A stretch of DNA of 64,000 bases. Source: Sphagnum compactum (lineage: Eukaryota > Bryophyta > Sphagnopsida > Sphagnales). The notes beneath the pieces are model-generated. The model did no database searches. It was not told the origin of the DNA and was given only the letters and a program-made list of their open reading frames with translations. The position numbers were made by a program, and so were the translations under genes. The stretch covers positions 13,068,302-13,132,301 of the forward strand of contig OZ234497.1 of assembly GCA_965153455.1 (NCBI GenBank). The letters are read 5' to 3'. Shown here in pieces: positions 61,610-64,000 of the stretch (positions within the stretch are counted from its first letter, which is position 1; each line of letters opens with the position of its first letter).

Positions 61610-61790
61610 GCCGGGTAAAATTAGGATACTGGGGCCTGGTTTTCAAGGCTAGGGGTCTAGGGGTTGAGGTTAAGTAGTACATAAGGTCTAGGGTCTAGAA
61701 TGTAAAGTGCTAGGTAAGGTCTAGGAGTAGGTTTTATGCTAAGGTTTCTAGTTTCTAAGCTAGGGTATAAAATAATTAGGGTTTAAGGTG
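61610..61790 (+). repeat. GGTCTAGG/TTAGGG-like degenerate repeat
   Basis: Words GGGTCTAGG, GGTCTAGGG, GGTCTAGAATG and TTAGGGTTTAAGG recur over about 180 bp. This resembles a degenerate telomere-related or simple G-rich repeat on plus. Confidence 0.55.
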
Positions 61791-61949
61791 GTACCCAACC
61801 CTCCTGCAGTAGTTGTGTTGCCTTGTTATCTTGTAAAGGCATTGCATAGTCCATGAGAACAAAAGGGCCCAAGCTCTTTGCTTGGACCCATTTTGAATAG
61901 TTTCATGAATAACTTGTGAAGTTTTCTATCTTTACAAGTTTTCATTTGA

Positions 61950-62830
61950 GCTTTGTTTTGGTTAGAGTTTAGTCTGTTTTTGGGATTCCCTTCATTGCTT
62001 TTTTTTGGTTGTTGTGCTTGTAGGTTCATTCATTCCCAATGCCCTTTTTCTTCTTTTGTAGTTTTATTTCTATTTATTGTGCCTTATCTTCAGCTTTTTT
62101 TTCCTATTCCTTTGTTTTTCGACTTTTGTTTTTTCATGTTCCTACATTGCTGTTTAGCTTTTGTTCCTTTGTGTTACTATTTTGTTGTCTTTCGGTGCTT
62201 GCTTTCCTTCACACTCTTGCTTCACATTTTAGCTCATCCTAATTTTATTTTTTCACCTCCCATTTCTAGTTTCTAGCTCTTGTTCCCTCACACTTTTGTT
62301 TCTAGCTCTTGCATTTGCTCTTTCATGCTCCTAGGTCTCATTCCTGCATCTGTTCCTTCACACTCTTTCAAAAACAAAATTTCTTTTTTGCTCTTTGTTA
62401 TTGCTTTTATTTTGTGCATTTTAAGTATTTGCTCTTGTTGTTTCTCACTCTTCCTTATTCTCCATGTTCGTTCCTTTGCATGTACCCTCCACTCTTATCT
62501 TGCCTCCCTTTCTCACCTTTGTGTAGGTCTAGGAGCTTTTTGATTTTCGGTCATTGTTAAGCTTTGTGCTTAACTTTGAATATTAGCAAGTTTTATTCTT
62601 CTTTGTTTTCTTTCTTTGTTCGTTCGTTCCTTTGCTTAGCTTATTTGATTTATTGTGTTTTTGGTAGTTAGTTTGTGTATGGCATGTGTTTTCTTAAATT
62701 CTTTCTTTGGTTTGGTTTGTTTTTGTTTATAGTTTTGTTCATAGTTTTGTTCATTTATTTTTTTGTTGTTAATTTTTGTAAAATACATGTTGTTTTGTTT
62801 GTTTTGGTTTCATTTCTTTTGTTTGTAAGT
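61950..62830 (+). other. T/C-rich low-complexity region
   Basis: Strongly pyrimidine-biased plus strand (TTGTTCCTTCACACTCTT, TCTAGCTCTTG and related words recurring), giving Phe/Leu/Ser/Cys-rich open frames of 60-107 codons. From about 62600 it turns into GTTTGTTTTG-type T/G-rich DNA. Polypyrimidine repeat is more likely than coding. Confidence 0.55.
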
Positions 62831-62834
62831 TGAG

Positions 62835-63240
62835 ATGTAAGTGGGGTGGTGTGTTCACAATAATAGGAGCCACAAGATGTGTAGCTAGTTTTTAGTTTTT
62901 CATGTTTTTTTCAAGAATTATATTAATGTTGCAAGTTTTTAATTTTTTACATGATAATGTTTTTAATTTATTATGGAAACATGTGCTGTAATTTGAAATG
63001 AAATTATGAAGATAAAATATTCAAAAGCACTCATTAAATATTATAATCACTTTTATTTTTAGCGAATTTTTTTAAACATGACATATTTTGGGGAAGTTTC
63101 TTTAACAATTATTTACATAATAATATATTGTAACATTTTATTACATCATATTTGATTTTTTTTTCAACTTTCAAACAAAAGCTTCTTAAAATATTTTAAG
63201 AATATTTTGGGATAAGTAGTCACCTACGTGAGTAGGGTTG
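62835..63240 (+). repeat. Dispersed LTR-like repeat, copy C
   Basis: Matches copy A from TTCACAA.GATAGGAGCCA-like text through TATGGAAACATGTG, TTTGAAATGAAA, TAATAATATATTGTAACAT to TAAGTAGTCACC. Same orientation as copies A and B. Confidence 0.6.
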
Positions 63241-63279
63241 GCTCCTATTAGCATGGAAACACCTGTGGGAAATGTATAA

Positions 63280-63293
63280 TAATATATATATAC

Positions 63294-63324
<31 letters not shown>

Positions 63325-63342
63325 GTGTGTGTGTGTGTGTGT
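63280..63342. repeat. Compound microsatellite (TA)n-(CATA)n-(TA)n-(GT)n
   Basis: ATATATATATACATACATAC is followed by about 11 TA units and then about 9 GT units. Purely simple sequence; the overlapping small frame is not a gene. Confidence 0.95.
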
Positions 63343-63809
63343 CTTGGGTGCAAGATTTGTAATTATAACATTTGAATCATTTTGCATAACTTTGCATTTG
63401 ACTTTCATTACATTTGCACATAGTTTCTTATTTTAAAGAGGTAAGAATGCAACGATTGACTTTTAACTTTTCTTCTTTAAGTGTTTCTAAATGCTTAAAT
63501 TATTTTCTCTTACAATTTAAATAAATTGTTTGTGAGAAAAAATAAAACTTGTTAAAACTTACACTTTTTTGGGTTTCTACAATCTTCATTAGATAATATT
63601 GTCTTGTGAAAAATGTAACAATCAAGTGAAAATGAAAATAAAGTAATGGAGAATGAAACATGAACAATTTGTAAGAATTAAACTATAATGGAAGAAACAA
63701 CAATGGAGGAAAGGTTTGAAAATGATTTTAATTTATAAACATAAACAAATAAAATACTAGAAAATGAAAAGAACATAATTATTGTAAATCTTCAAAAAAT
63801 TAGGGCTAG

Positions 63810-64000
63810 TGGTTAATTAATAGGTAGTAGGTGGTAGGTACATTGGAGGTGGTGGTGGTTATTATGTAGGTAGAAGGTGCATGGTGGTTTAGTAAGTAGG
63901 TACGTGGTGGTTAATTTGTAGGTAGTACCTCCTTGCTCACCTATCTATTACATAGGTAGGTCCTACTTATTTATTACTTGTGTATGTACTTATCTACTAC
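63810..64000. repeat. TAGGTAGG/GGTGG-rich degenerate repeat at the window edge
   Basis: Units TAGGTAG, TAGGTGGTAGGTAC and GGTGGTGGTT, then the complement ACCTATCTATTACATAGGTAGG near 63940. Related to the repeats at 23990-24630 and continues beyond the window. Confidence 0.8.

Noticed and set aside
61953-62560. Possible multi-pass membrane protein on plus
   Set aside because: Hydrophobicity comes from a T/C-rich low-complexity strand. Neighbouring frames are equally open and no start or splice pattern stands out.
1-64000. tRNA and rRNA genes
   Set aside because: I looked for GGTTCGAATCC-type T-arms and rRNA-like blocks and saw none with a matching cloverleaf. A tRNAscan run would be needed to exclude them formally.

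Overview
The window looks like nuclear DNA of a land plant. It carries spliced plant housekeeping genes with GT-AG introns, including RBCX, whose Rubisco-assembly role implies chloroplasts. About half of the rest is AT-rich, CpG-poor decayed transposon DNA. Plant-type telomere-like TTTAGGG motifs and Ty3/gypsy, Ty1/copia and hAT relics are present. The style of the gypsy and hAT relics, with a PHD-like tail on the gypsy pol, fits a non-seed plant (moss, lycophyte or fern) in my judgement, but the sequence does not prove this.

Layout. 1-3.7 kb: LTR-like repeat and a gypsy integrase relic. 5.2-7.9 kb, minus: UBC13-type E2 enzyme, 8 exons, 153 aa. 8.2-11.1 kb: diverged tandem duplication, a GC-rich minisatellite and LTR-like repeat copy B. 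12.2-14.2 kb, minus: RBCX, 5 exons, 233 aa. 15.2-18.0 kb: small inverted-repeat elements, a hAT-type MITE with its target duplication, and a 133-bp tandem repeat. 18.5-20.5 kb, minus: DCN1-like neddylation gene, possibly decaying. 20.8-23.0 kb, plus: SAM-dependent methyltransferase, 5 exons, 418 aa, divergent from DCN1 across 258 bp. 24-27 kb: CCTA/TAGG repeats, a hAT relic and a G-rich block. 27.7-34.5 kb, minus: complete but dead copia element with two LTRs, PBS, PPT and TATAT target duplication. 35-39 kb: AT-rich, with one unrecognised ORF. 40.0-44.0 kb, plus: RRM plus RanBP2 zinc-finger RNA-binding protein (TAF15/FUS-like), 5 exons, 562 aa. 44.6 kb: long-stemmed hairpin. 47.8-49.0 kb, minus: second hAT-like (DUF4371-type) relic. 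50.9-56.3 kb, plus: DSK2/ubiquilin, 7 exons, 554 aa. 58-64 kb: minisatellites, a second copy of the inverted-repeat element, and LTR-like repeat copy C.

The genes do not form an operon. Three of them (UBC13 E2, DCN1-like, DSK2) serve ubiquitin or NEDD8 pathways; this may be chance. Gene starts sit in CpG-rich patches, whereas transposon regions are CpG-depleted, consistent with methylation and deamination of repeats.

Exon boundaries were read by eye from splice consensus, reading phase and family similarity. No alignment or search was run.
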